Origin: Apostichopus japonicus
Taxonomy: Eukaryota; Echinodermata; Holothuroidea; Aspidochirotida; Stichopodidae
Reading direction: 5' to 3'
Assembly (NCBI RefSeq): GCF_037975245.1
Contig: NC_092582.1
Location: 2,100,001 to 2,164,000, forward strand
Length of the DNA stretch: 64,000 bases
Positions 35,066-48,445 of the stretch are shown here, in pieces (positions within the stretch are counted from its first letter, which is position 1; each line of letters begins with the position of its first letter). The position numbers and the translations under genes were made by a program. The notes beneath the pieces are model-generated. The model was not told where the DNA came from and ran no database searches. It saw only the letters and a list, made by a program, of their open reading frames with translations.

Positions 35066-35280
35066 TTAGAGAAATACTAAGCGCTTGAGGCTGCGGTAGA
35101 TATGTTCACCAGGTCGATTGACGAAGAGGGGAATAATATCCGACGAACGGTTAATATTTCCTTCGTCATCTCGTAGACAACTTTTCGAAACAGCGCGCAC
35201 CTGCAAAATTTCGCCCGACAACGCCGAGCCTTCGAGGGAATTCTTCACAAGGCGGTCGCGGTCATGAATGTCAAGGAACA
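35066..35280 (-). CDS. Possible terminal coding exon of an unknown gene (weak)
   Basis: The C-terminal part of a longer - strand frame has balanced, non-repetitive composition, with segments such as IHDRDRLVKNSLEGSALSGE and NRPGEHIYRSLKRLVFL before a TAA stop. It is more GC-rich than its surroundings. The upstream continuation of the frame runs through a poly-G/poly-C and poly-T tract (about 35340-35395), which is unlikely to be protein, so the true 5' edge should be an acceptor. A TTTTGCAG at about 35202 is one option but has a poor pyrimidine tract. I do not recognise the family, and the evidence is compositional only. Confidence 0.22.
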
Positions 35281-37084
35281 CATATAAGTACACGTTGAAT
35301 ATTTGCGTTTTGTTGATGTTAATGACACTGTATGTGGTACCCCCCACACACACCTCCCCCACCATAACCTCCCCCCCCCAAAAAAAAAAAAAATCCACTG
35401 AAGTTTTCACACGAAGTTTCCTGCTAAGGAGGATTTCGAAAGTAAGATGGAATGTTCTGAATGTTTTGAGTTGTAACATTATAAACAATGTGAATGACAA
35501 AGTAAAAACACAGATATTTAGTTAAGGTTTCTTTCGGCAACAAGAACTGCTGTTAATTACAAGTTATAACATTCATTTGGTGGTAACATGATGGATTGTG
35601 TCTTACTTTGAAAGACATCGAAATCTTATTTTGATTAAATACTCAGTAAGTGTAGCAAAAGTGGCAACCAGCCGAAGAAAGACACCAAATTTTAAAAGAA
35701 GTGCTTTTACCAGTCCAAGCTACAAAGTGACTGGATAAAAATTTCCTCATAAGTATGTACATGGCTTCTAAGAGTATCCGTATCAGTATCTCGTAGAATG
35801 ATAGCCAAAATCTGTTCGTCCATTTGTTAAAGAAAACCAGTATTTCCATCTTAACACGATTTCATAAACAGAATCGAAGAGATTTAAATAGAATAAATTT
35901 CGCTATAACTGAGCTACTCATTTTCAAATGTCAGACGGTTTATTCATCTGCTATAGTGCTTCTTGTAACACCGATATACCGTTATATAGTAAGCTATAAC
36001 CCGGTTTTTTTTAATCAGTTATACGGCTAGATAAAAAAAAGCGGTTAAACGTAGTTTCCAATCTAGAATTTTATAGAATAACATTTTCCATGTAAAATCA
36101 TCCAATTTACAATTTTCATCTGTTTTGAAAATGAAAAAAAAAAAAATTGAGCGAAGAAGGCGTGCGGAGGATTATGAGTACATTTGATAACATTGCGAGG
36201 TGAAATTCCGGAATCACCCCCTCCCCCTATATTCTCCCTCCCCCTCCTCTACCCTTCCCTAGCTCATGTGACAATACCTGACATCAACGTTACTATCATC
36301 CGCCATTCAACACCTCATTAAACATTGCCAACATCAACACTTCTTAAATACAAGCTTCAAAAAACCTAATTAAGCTTGAAAGTCTTAACAGAAAATCGAA
36401 GATAAAATAAAACTTACGCTAAAATAACAATGGTACTGTAGAAAGAAAATTGTAGGAGACTGTTTTACTTTGGTTACTTATTGTTTTACTTTGGTTGCTT
36501 ACGAGTAATTCTCATTTAATTTGTTTAAAATGAATGACTAAACGCAACATTGTCAAACCCGCTGGTGTAAGATTATCGGAATCCTTTACAGTCGAGCGCC
36601 CTCAATTTGAAATTCTTTCGTATAGTCTTGTTTCCGTAAAAATAACATACATTTCTTTCATATTTATCCCCGTTATATTTTCCTCTTCTTTTTCTTTAAG
36701 ACAAACGTGAACAACAGCTCAAAGGAAAAAGATTTAAAAAAAAAGAGAAAATAGTGATATACATAAAAGGCATGATCAAAGTTCGACAATATTAACCAAT
36801 TTACTAGGCCTATACATTCCAAGGAAAGAGTTACACCCGATTCTCATTTCTAGGTTTACACATTTTACAATTAAAATGACAATTTACCACAAGACTGTGG
36901 TGACTGAAAAATGAATACCTACCTATATATGTGTAAGTCATTTTCAAATAAATATTGAAGTCAGCCATAACTAAGTCATAAGTAACTATCCAGCCTCCAA
37001 CAATTATGACACAAAACATGGCAACAAGGTCAGAACAATGTCATATTTTCTGTTCTATCCTTTCTCTTCTTTCTATATAAATAT
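35281..37084. other. No gene recognised
   Basis: Contains poly-C and poly-A tracts at 35374-35392. Nothing else could be supported. Confidence 0.4.
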
Positions 37085-39128
<2,044 letters not shown>

Positions 39129-39263
39129 TCATGAATATTTATCATCGGTCTTCTTGAAGGCGACGAGTTGTTTGTGTAGCCAATCAATATCATCCACTCT
39201 GTATGCGGAAGGCTTACGCCGTGGCACGTGCGGCACGAGCCATTGATTCCAAGGAGCTTCGAC
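39129..39263 (-). CDS. Candidate 3'-terminal coding exon, 44 aa, unknown gene
   Basis: On the - strand the sequence ends an acceptor-like TTCATGAAGTTTGTCAG at 39264 and then stays open in phase 0 for 44 codons to a TGA at 39129. The peptide begins VEAPWNQWLVPHVPRRK and ends FKKTDDKYS. It is rich in Trp, Pro, Arg and Asp and has no repeat character, unlike nearly all other frames in this AT-rich stretch. The codons also have mixed third positions. This is what a real last exon looks like. Upstream exons should lie at higher coordinates on the - strand, but I could not identify them. I do not recognise the protein; the dibasic RRK invites a secreted-precursor idea, but that is not evidence. Confidence 0.45.
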   Translation of the reverse strand, partial: VEAPWNQWLVPHVPRRKPSAYRVDDIDWLHKQLVAFKKTDDKYS

Positions 39264-41672
39264 CTGACAAACTTCATGAATAAGCAATAAGTTACAGAAC
39301 GTATTTGCATAAATCAATGACATGACGGGCCTATAGGTAGTCGTCGTGTGGGAGCGCGATAATGTATAGATTCGACCGTGTAAGAGCAGCGGGAGAGACG
39401 ACGGATTATATCGCCAAGACGGTCGGCTAGAAAAGCTGTCAACAGTACGATAGAAGCCTCACACTAACGTCTGACATTTCACGTGCAATATCTATCTATC
39501 TATATATATATGTATATATGTGTATATATATATATACATATACTAACAGTGGAACCTTATGTGTGGTGGTGCGGTGTGTTTCTCTGTGTGTGTGCGTTCT
39601 CTCGCAATTTCCGTAGTATTCGATATTGTCCGAAACAACAAGACTCCTTCGCGAAGTAGTGTGTGATCGTAACGGGGAGGTTAAATGTACATATAAGGCC
39701 GGGAATTTTTTCTTTGCAATACTTGGAGCTATATAAACGAAGCGAGGATTGTTTCTGTTTCTGGTGGGATACAAAAAGAGTCTTTCTTTATTTTGATGGG
39801 ACACGGTTCGAAACCAACGGGGACAAGTGAGTATATACAATGATGTTCTTTGTTGGAGCAAAATATCTTTTGTTTTCTTTAAGGATATTCTTGTAAGAGA
39901 CATTTATACTGAAATGTTTGCAGGGATCTTTATACGTGTTTACTCATTTCCCGGAGATGCGGTTAGTGTTGTTAAGGTTATAGGTGTACACACGGTCAAG
40001 CTGATGTCATCTTATATATTATCATCCCTAGGGATAAAATATTAATTTATTATCATTTGGTGTTTATTGTCGCATCATAAATCGTCACTAAATCTCACAA
40101 CTTTCCAGTCATCCATCTGTCAGAAATGTCTTGTTGACAATTTAGCAAGAACAGATGGAATCAAAACACACGAGAGTATTTACAGGAGGCAGGGGATAAA
40201 TAGTTATGATACATCTTAATTATTTAACTAGGCGAAAAATGAACTTAACCTATATTAATGCTCTTAGCGATTTCGGAGTAATACAGTTTTCATAAATATA
40301 AAAAAGAATGGTCTCTTTTTTATATAGGCCTATATAACTTAGGCTATCTGTATTCTCCAGTCTCTCTGTGTTATAATAATATATATATATGCATAGAGAG
40401 AGAAACGGAGATCATATCAGCCTGTATTGAAAAACGGAGACATGGTCTGGTTAGTATAGGCCTATATCAATAATCTAATATTGTAAGCCTTATAGATCCG
40501 ATCGCACGGTAATGATGATGAAGTATTAGCCACAAACATAAGGATCATAACGTTATATTAAGGCCATTGACTGACTATTTGTGGTAAGATCGAGGTGGGA
40601 TTGCTGGGGTGGGGGGTGGGGGTGGGGATGCCTGGCTTTGTATATCATTGACGAAACCTAGTGTGAACTTAGTAGGCCTACTGTAAAATCTTATAAGGTA
40701 TAGTGCAGTGTAGAACCCTACCTATATAAGTTCATCATATTCCATAATAGCTCCACGTTCTAGGTAACTACAATGTTCTCTAGATTTGTGTGAGATTTAA
40801 CTACCCCCACCCACCCCACCCCACCCCCTGTACTAGATCATGTAAAATTCGACTTAACGACACATGCTAATTTCTAGGGTAATTGTTATCAAGTTAGTTT
40901 TCATTGAATTACACTTATACAAAACATGTGGCAATGGCCTAGGCACACCATATACCATTATACTTCAAGAGAAAGTAATGATGTTGACATCACACACATG
41001 ACCCCTCCCTTCCCCTCTCAGCAACCCTACTGTATTTCAACTACCTTAATCTCGTCACCATGGTAACGTTATAGCCGCCTCAATCTGTAGGGTGAATGTC
41101 TCCCACTTTGCGCTAAGCATTATTGACTTGGTCTTGTAACCTCATTAATGTTCAAATGATAATTAAATTACCTTCATCAGTGAAATTTCGTTTTATTGAT
41201 ATAATGCGTTAACAGTACATGTAGACATCGAGTCTGTGTCCAAATTTGGACTTCTTATTATATTTTACATTGTGATCGATTTTTTCAAATGATAGATATA
41301 ATTTTTTTTTCAGAATTGGTTTAGTTGTAAACCATACACATGAATACCTTTTGAATGGTCCTAAAATTTCCATCAAAGTAAATCATTTTTTTACCGTGCA
41401 ATTGTTTGGAATGAAATTCAGACACAAACTCATACATTTAACGATGGACATTTCTTCCGAAATAACATTCTTTTTATCATCAAATAAAGCAATTCATTCT
41501 TTAAGCCTATCAAAATTTATTTATTATGAAGTGGCAGATACAGAGATTTCATTCGAAATTGAGGATATAGGATTTTTAATCTATGCAATTTGATAAAGAC
41601 GATATTAATATTAACAGGTGAAAGGTTCCATTTGGATTCAAACTGTTAACGGGGCCCATTGCTGAGGCCACG
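39264..41672. other. No gene recognised
   Basis: Small TA/TG simple repeats occur around 39498-39542, and four TAGGCCTA-type palindromes or relatives at 40325-40680. The upstream exons of the 39.1-kb candidate would be here or beyond. Confidence 0.4.
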
Positions 41673-41688
41673 GTTGATTACTATGGGC

Positions 41689-41736
<48 letters not shown>

Positions 41737-41764
41737 TATATATATACAGCCCATAGTAATCAAC
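41673..41764. repeat. 16-bp perfect inverted repeat enclosing a (TA)n loop
   Basis: The arm GTTGATTACTATGGGC (41673-41688) has its exact complement at 41749-41764; the 60-bp spacer is almost entirely TA. TA arrays extrude readily, so this is a likely cruciform or a palindromic element whose loop has become a microsatellite. Confidence 0.85.
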
Positions 41765-42773
41765 TACTGAATTCGATTGGTTTATTCGTCGGTCTGATCA
41801 AAAGGACAAAGATGTTCGCACGTACAAAAAAATAGGCCTTGGAATCGATAGCTTCCTCAAGAATAGTTACGTAATCACAAAGAATATGTTATGTCATTTT
41901 TTTCAACAGTGCTTTTAATATCATTCGTAAGATGTTAGAACAGTGAATTGCTTTAACTTAAATTCCTTTATTTTGTTTATTGAATTTTTTGCCCTCTTAA
42001 ACTTATTTATTATTTTACTTTAATGTAAAAGCTCTTGTCCAATGACTAAATCGCTTCAAGTCCCTCTAACGCCACTTAAAGTTGACCAATATTGGTCCCA
42101 AATTTCAGCATGCTAATATTGTTAAAAGTTGACCAAAATTAATCCCCTGAGGGTAATTCTGATCGTGGAAATCAATCCCCTACATTTGGAGATTGTTTTA
42201 ATTAAACAAGTAACTGTGTCAACGAGATAACCAGGGTCGTATATATAAAAGTTCTAGAAAGTTGAGATTTGAGAAAATTAACTGAACATTTCAGCACATT
42301 TTTGGCAAAGCTGATAAATTTTCAGACATGCCGTGTCATATCTTCATATGTCTCATATATTGCCTTCACACTAAATTTTAGGTGGAGTGATTACGTCACA
42401 TCTCCAAGTTCCGGTAAAGACCGAATTTTACTCTTCTGATTTTGTGATTTTAATTTCATCAAACTGAGAAACCCTACTATAGGCTTTGTGTCTCCAAAAA
42501 TGGAAAATGAAATTGTATTATTTGAAGAATTGAATGATTCCATGTCACTTTACAGATTTTGTTCGCCCAGACAAAATTATTCAGTCATATTAATACCGTA
42601 AATATTGAACATTTACACATAAATTTAATAAATTTTATTCGATGTTATGGGTTGGTTTTTCTTCACTATGCAGAATTCTGTATTACTATTTGTCTCAGCT
42701 TTATTTGTAAAGTTCATTCAACAGTAACAATATATAACACAACGAATAAATGTAAACGGCCAATTCGTTCTCC
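41765..42773. other. No gene recognised
   Basis: AT-rich DNA left of the large transposon; nothing could be supported. Confidence 0.4.
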
Positions 42774-42809
42774 TACACTGAAAAAATAAACTAGTCAATA
42801 TTGCAACGG

Positions 42810-43030
42810 ACTAACGTTAAATTAGTCTGAAACGTTAGTCAATGCACACGAACCAGCAAAAATCTTTGTTTCATCACTGCTTCTTAGTCAGTTTACACTG
42901 ACTAAGGAATATTTAATCGCAGCTTAGTCGGTGGCGACGGACGAAGGTATTTTAACCGATGGACTAAGAACGATACGGACACCCGATTTACGCCATAATC
43001 GTAGATTAGTCGGTGTCGACGGACTAATGT
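42810..43030. repeat. Left subterminal GACTAA/TTAGTC motif array
   Basis: Motif copies include GGACTAACGTTA at about 42812, ACGTTAGTCAA, TTAGTCAGT, CTGACTAAGG, CTTAGTCGGTGGCGACGG, GGACTAAGAA and ATTAGTCGGTGTCGACGG. They occur in both orientations. The GTCGACGG-like dyads also repeat. Confidence 0.8.
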
Positions 43031-44722
43031 ATTTTAACTCAATTCGATTCAATTCAATTTCGAAACCGAGAGGCAACGGCAGATTGCTGGGCTTGGCATA
43101 GTTTCATACGATCACTCTAAGCAAGTTTCAACCGTAAATCACCCAAGAAGGTCTTTAGAAGAATGGAGGTATTAACTGCCATCATCGGCCTACCTGTTAT
43201 TCCTTTAACTTGAAGGTAAAATTAAAGTTAATTGTTAGGCCACTGGCACTAGTAGTAGTACTGTATTATGGTTAGTGTTACTGGCGTTTCGCAATACACA
43301 AGTGCAATGACAGTGAGTAGTCTATAGGCTTCTACTGGGTACTGCAGTACATTCTCAACACCAAAGTGTGCATTCTAAACACCAATTAACAATGTGTTAT
43401 GTATGTATTGGGCTAGATTAAACAGTGGCACATAATCTTCTAATTTATGCTGGGACTATAAGTCTCAATAGTTTATTTGAAGTCTACACTCATTTGGTAA
43501 AGATTTCCTGTAATTTCCCATGTGAATCTAAATGGGTAGGCTATGTGATATTGAATAAGCAAGGCTAGACCTTCAAACTTACAGTCACAGTAGGCTGAAC
43601 AAATTATGTTGGCTAGTCACCGGTATTATATATTGCGAGCAGTCAGGATGCACGCTTCAGTTCTATTTAACCTTTTCATTTATCATTTTTTAGTATTTAA
43701 TTTCCGGTCACGCCCAGGAAACAAAAACAATTCCTTCACGGTCGATTTGTTTACTGTAAGAAGTATTAACCGTTTTTTCTCAGGAAAGCTTGATAGTCTG
43801 AAGTTATTATAACGTGTGCTTTTAGTATACTGCCAAAAGAGTAAGTTGTTGTATTTGTATTGATATTTTATGTAGAAGTAACGGAAAATTTAGTATGTTT
43901 AGTTTGGTCTAATTGCACGTTTTTTCTGCCCAATGTACAGTAGTGCAGGGTTCACTTGCGCGAATTCAAATTATTCTGTTTATGTATACTGTATGTATAT
44001 GCATCGATTCGTAGATTATGAGGTTTTTTTTACATTTATTTGTAATTAAAGCATATCTGTTTAGTAGCAAAGTTTAAAGGTTAAGGTTAATTAGTTTTCT
44101 CTTTTTTTGTTTGATCCCAGATTGAATGAAACTCATTGACGTAAATAATAGATCAGATCATACAGTTTAACGCAGTTGCTAAAACTCTGGGTATTCTCTA
44201 GTCTTCGCCGGTCCATTATATACTTTAGTACTACTAGTAAGACTAAATCAAAACGACCGAAAGACAGACTTAGTGTAACAAAGTACTGATTCTTCTCTAG
44301 CCTAGGTCTAAACAGGCTTGTTATGTGAGCAAGCAAAATAACTAAAAACGATTAGCCCTATAAATAAGTTGGCTCAGTGGATTTGTGTTTCTAAAATTTT
44401 ATATTGTTAAAGATCATAAAAACAAACAAAGATTTAGCCCATACTTTATTATCTCTGTATTCTGGGCATTTGATTCTGGTTGCAATGGTGATGACACTCT
44501 GGTTCAAATTTTCAGCTTTATACAGTCTGCTTCAAACTTTGGGATTGTTTTTTGAGACTATAGTGGAAGCAAATCTCACATAACTTTATGGTGACAACTT
44601 TATTTATTTATTTTTTTCAAATGATGAATACTTTGCTGTTTCTTTATACAATGGAAGAGGAGAACTGTGTTATATATGGCTTAAAGACATGTTTTAAGAT
44701 GATATATTGGTACCCTTCACAG
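43031..44722. other. Left interior of the transposon; no clear gene
   Basis: No long frame. A short ATG frame at about 43164 runs to a TGA just before a GTAAAA donor-like site at about 43216, so it could be a 5' non-coding exon, but this cannot be defended strongly. Confidence 0.35.
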
Positions 44723-44790
44723 AACAAAAGAGTTTATCCAAGAGTCCAAAAAGCAAAGGAACAAGTACCATAGAGAAAAAAGATGGAAGA
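44723..44790 (+). CDS. Possible internal exon of a transposon-borne gene
   Basis: Bounded by an acceptor TACCCTTCACAG and a donor AGA|GTGAGT. The 68-bp exon reads (G)AA CAA AAG then SLSKSPKSKGTSTIEKKDGR, a hydrophilic Ser/Lys segment ending in phase 0. The next plausible acceptor in matching phase is at 47706. Evidence is splice signals and frame continuity only; I do not recognise the product. Confidence 0.3.
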
Positions 44791-45179
44791 GTGAGTTTAA
44801 CTATTGTACCCAACTGTTTAATGATATTAAAGATACTTTTCATAACCTGTTTTAAAAAAAAAAGTCTGGTATATCATTTACGTGCAAGCTTCATAAGTTT
44901 GGTCAAAGTTTTACTGATCTGTAGAGCGGGAGTCCAGAGGGTTTGGTTAGCTGGGAAGGTAACCAATTGCCTGGTACATCACAATGTTCACAATGCATTC
45001 CTGTATATGAAACCAGTCGACTGGCAACCGACTGTGGTGGGTGTGGCTGGGAGAGCAATTTTAAAGTCACCTAATAGCTAACCTAGATCAGCTTTCATGG
45101 TAACCACATCAAAGTAAGAACAATGTGTCAGGTATGGTCCCAAGAGCAACAAATGGCCATAACCACTTGAAACCTACTG

Positions 45180-45600
45180 GAAAATGTTGGTTAGGACTTC
45201 AGATACAAGGGATGGGCATTGCCAGTAATTTTTATTGGTGGGGTACCCCTGCCAGTAGACCCCCAAAATGCTCATCCCCACATTGACCTAGGTCAGCTCA
45301 TAAGGTAACCAGTTGAAACCTACTGGAAAATGATAGGTATCACTTCATGTAAGTGATGGGCATTTCCAGTAATTTATATTGGTGGGGTACCCCTGCCAGT
45401 AGACCCCCAAAATGCCCATTCCCTCATTGACCTAGGTGAGCTCATGATTTGACCAGTTGAAACCTACTGGAAAATGATAGGTATCACTTCATATGTAAGG
45501 ATGGGCATTTCCAGTATTTTATATTGGTGGGCCACCACTGCCAGAGTCCGCCCCCCCCCCTTATTAACATAGGTGAGCTAATGGTGTGATCAATTGAAAA
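45180..45600 (+). repeat. Tandem 145-bp monomers, left arm (about 3 copies)
   Basis: The marker GGTACCCCTGCCAGTAGACC recurs at spacings of 144 and 145 bp (45251, 45395, 45540). Each monomer also contains ATGGGCATTTCCAGTAA and GTTGAAACCTACTGGAAAAT. Confidence 0.85.
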
Positions 45601-46059
45601 CTACTGGAAAAGAAACCAAGTTTCAGGTCATAGGTCGTAGATTAATGTTTTATGGTTTTTCACAAAAAATGACCCCATGCTGAAAGAAATTGGTTTGGCA
45701 ACAAAAATCACAAACAGTGAATCATTCACCAGATTAACATATTTTTCCTTGACACCTGGAAACAGGCTGGTGCCACTGGCATGGACCACATGTTTCAATC
45801 AGACAATCACCTTGGCATAAGTAAAGCTACGGTAACTTGAACGGACCACTTCAGAACAGCTGAATGAAATGAACGTTGACTGTCAAGAACATACTTCCTG
45901 AATAACCACACAGGTTGTAATCAGTCATTTGAGGCCACCTATGAGTGGTTACACTGTATCTGGGGTGTTTATGGGAGTCTTTGGGTGTGAGCTATAATAT
46001 AATGTTAGACAGTGTTTGGAGATGTTGGGAAAATGGACAGGGGTACCCCACCAGTGGAA

Positions 46060-47215
46060 ATAACTGAAAATTACTCTCCTTAAATCTGGAGTCCTACCTA
46101 TCATTTTCCAGTAGTTTTCAATTGGTCACACCAAAGCCCACCTAGTTTAATAAGGGGGGTGGGGCGGACACTGGCAGTGGTGGCCCACCAATATAAATTA
46201 CTGGAAATGCCCATTCTTTACATATGAAGTGATACCTATCATTTTCCAGTAGGTTTCAACTGGTTAAATCATGAGCTGACCTAGATCAATGAGGGGAGGG
46301 GCATTTTGGGGGTCTACTGGCAGGGGTACCCCACTAATATAAATTACTGGAAATGCCCATCCCTTACATATAGAGTCATGCCAATCATTTTCCAATAGTT
46401 TTCAACTGGATACTTCATGAGCTGACCTAGGTCAATGAGGGGAGGGGCATTTTGGGGGTCTACTGGCAGGGGTACCCCACTAATATAAATTACTGGAAAT
46501 GCCCATCCCTTACATATAGAGTCATGCCAATCATTTTCCAATAGTTTTCAATTGGATACTTCATGAGCTGACCTAGGTCAATGAGGGAAGGGGAATTTTG
46601 GGGGTCTACTGGCAGGAGTACCCCACTAATATAAATTACTGGAAGTGCCCATCCCTTACATATAGAATCCTGTCAATCATTTTCCAGTAGTTTTCAACTG
46701 GTTAAATCATGAGATGACCTACATCAATGAGGGGGGGGGGGGGATTTTGGGGGTCTACTGGCAGGTACTCCACTAATATAAATTACTGGAAATGCCCATC
46801 CCTTACATATAGAGTCCTGCCAATCATTTTCCAGTAGTTTTCAACTGGTTACCTCATGAGCACATCTAGGTCAATGGGGGATGGGCATTTTGGGGTCTAC
46901 TGGCAGGGTTACCCCACCAATATAAATGACTGGAAATGCCCATCCCTTACATATGAAGTGATACCTATCATTTTACAGTAGTTTTCAACTGGTTACCTCA
47001 TGAGCTGACCTAGGTCAATGAGGGAATGGGCAATTTGGGGGTCTACTGGCAGGTACTCCACTAATATAAATTACTGGAAATGCCCATCAGTTTTATCTGA
47101 AGTCCTAACCAACATTTTCCTGTAGGTTTCAAGTGGTTACCTCATGAGCTGACCTAGGTCAGCCGTGAGGGGTCAATTATAGATCACTGGCAGGGGTACC
47201 CCACCACCAATAATT
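46060..47215 (-). repeat. Tandem 145-bp monomers, right arm (about 8 copies, reversed)
   Basis: The marker GGTCTACTGGCAGG recurs with spacings of 146, 146, 149, 142, 146 and about 141 bp (TACTGG at 46315, 46461, 46607, 46756, 46898, 47044, then a diverged copy). The units are the reverse complement of those in the left arm. Confidence 0.88.
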
Positions 47216-47705
47216 ACTGGCAATGGCCATTTGTTGCTCTTGGGGCCATACCTGACACATTGTACTTACTTTGATGTGGTTACCATGAAAACTGATCTAG
47301 GTTAGCTATCAGGTGACTTTAAAATTGCTCTCCCAGCCACACCCACCACAGCCGGTTTGCCAGTCGTCTGGTTTCATATACAGGAAAGCACTGTGAACAT
47401 TGTGATGTACCAGGCAATTGGTTACCTTCCCAGCTAACCAAACCCTCTGGGCTCCCGGTCTATTGGGATCATTATTAACATGATTATTAAGCTTTGAAAA
47501 ATAACTTGGTGTTATGCTGTGCAAAGCTAATAATTATTTGGTAAAGCTGCTATTCCTGGCTTATAATTTGAGGGACCTAGATTTAAATGTATACCTCCCA
47601 ATATGTTATAAAATTTTAATGTAGATGTATGTTTATGATAATGTGGGTTATCATGTGCTATATCTGTATCTGTGCTTACACGTATATCATATTTTCTGTT
47701 CACAG

Positions 47706-47765
47706 GTCAATAATGGTGCAGATTTTTGGCTTCCTGAAGACAAGTGGGAGGCCATTTGTAGTTAA
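47706..47765 (+). CDS. Possible last exon of the transposon-borne gene
   Basis: The acceptor TTTTCTGTTCACAG is strong. The exon opens in phase 0 and reads VNNGADFWLPEDKWEAICS followed by TAA. The Trp/Asp/Glu-rich peptide is not what AT-rich non-coding DNA usually yields. It joins in frame to the exon ending at 44790 across a 2.9-kb intron that would contain the whole foldback block. The family is unknown, and the join is inference. Confidence 0.35.
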   Translation, partial: VNNGADFWLPEDKWEAICS

Positions 47766-48084
47766 GAGAAACACTCTTTGTTCGTGAAGACTTAACTGGT
47801 GTCGATTTGGGGTACCACTTTAAAACGAAAGTCATGAGGAACCCTTGCCCAAGATTCAACTTTGCATTATTGTGCAGTGCTATACTTTTGCGATTCATGT
47901 TTGATCCATTAACTTGTCTTAACTTTGTTGGAATAAAATCAGATTTTCAGATTTTTTTTTACAGTGATTTCTTCTCCATCTGTCGAAAGTCAGCTCTTGT
48001 AGACATCAGAAGTTTTATCAGAAATAAATACTGCCAACGTACACAGTATTTGTGTTTCTTCTGCTCTCTTTTCTTTCAGTGATG

Positions 48085-48445
48085 CTAGTCAGTGAAACTA
48101 GTCGGGTTTAATTCTTTCAGTGATTCTAGTCAGTGCAACTAGTCAGTCGATACCGACTAAGAAAGGTTAGTCGGGAGAGGCACCATCCTGACTAATGTAA
48201 AACCTGCTATAAACTAGTCGGTGGCTCATATAAATTAGTCGGTAAAGACCGACTAATGTCACCAACTAATGTAACTGACTAATATACATTTACCGACTAA
48301 GAAATTGTTGATCGACTAAGCTGACGGACTAAGATGACCGACTAAGAAATCGAACTGACTAAGGAATAAATTAGTCGGTATAGCAACTGACTAAGGCTAT
48401 GTTAGTCGGGAGAGGCACCAGATGGACTAACGTTATGTTAGTCGG
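48085..48445. repeat. Right subterminal GACTAA/TTAGTC motif array
   Basis: About eighteen copies of CGACTAA, TGACTAA or their complements in 360 bp, with ACTAGTC variants. GGTTAGTCGGGAGAGGCACC occurs twice (about 48167 and 48400), so part of the array is itself duplicated. Confidence 0.85.

Larger units (their letters stand above)
44922..47462. repeat. Foldback block: long inverted repeat with internal tandem monomers
   Basis: The outer 250 bp of the left arm (TAGAGCGGGAG then CCAGAGGGTTTGGTTAGCTG) recur as a near-identical reverse complement at 47220-47462. Inside each arm follow tandem monomers of about 145 bp, forward on the left (about 45180-45600, three copies) and reverse on the right (about 46060-47215, eight copies). 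The centre, about 45600-46060, is unique. This design resembles foldback elements such as Drosophila FB and sea-urchin TU elements. The open frames on its arms, including matching peptides in 44940-45081 and 47309-47450, simply reflect the shared DNA. No clear target duplication flanks the block. Confidence 0.85.

Noticed and set aside
39496-39903. 135-codon minus-strand frame
   Set aside because: Its C-terminus comes from TA/TG simple sequence and the rest has no domain or splice evidence.
44940-47450. Conserved peptide QRVWLAGKVTNCLVHHNVH found in two places
   Set aside because: The two occurrences are the two arms of one inverted repeat, so identity reflects DNA, not selection on protein.
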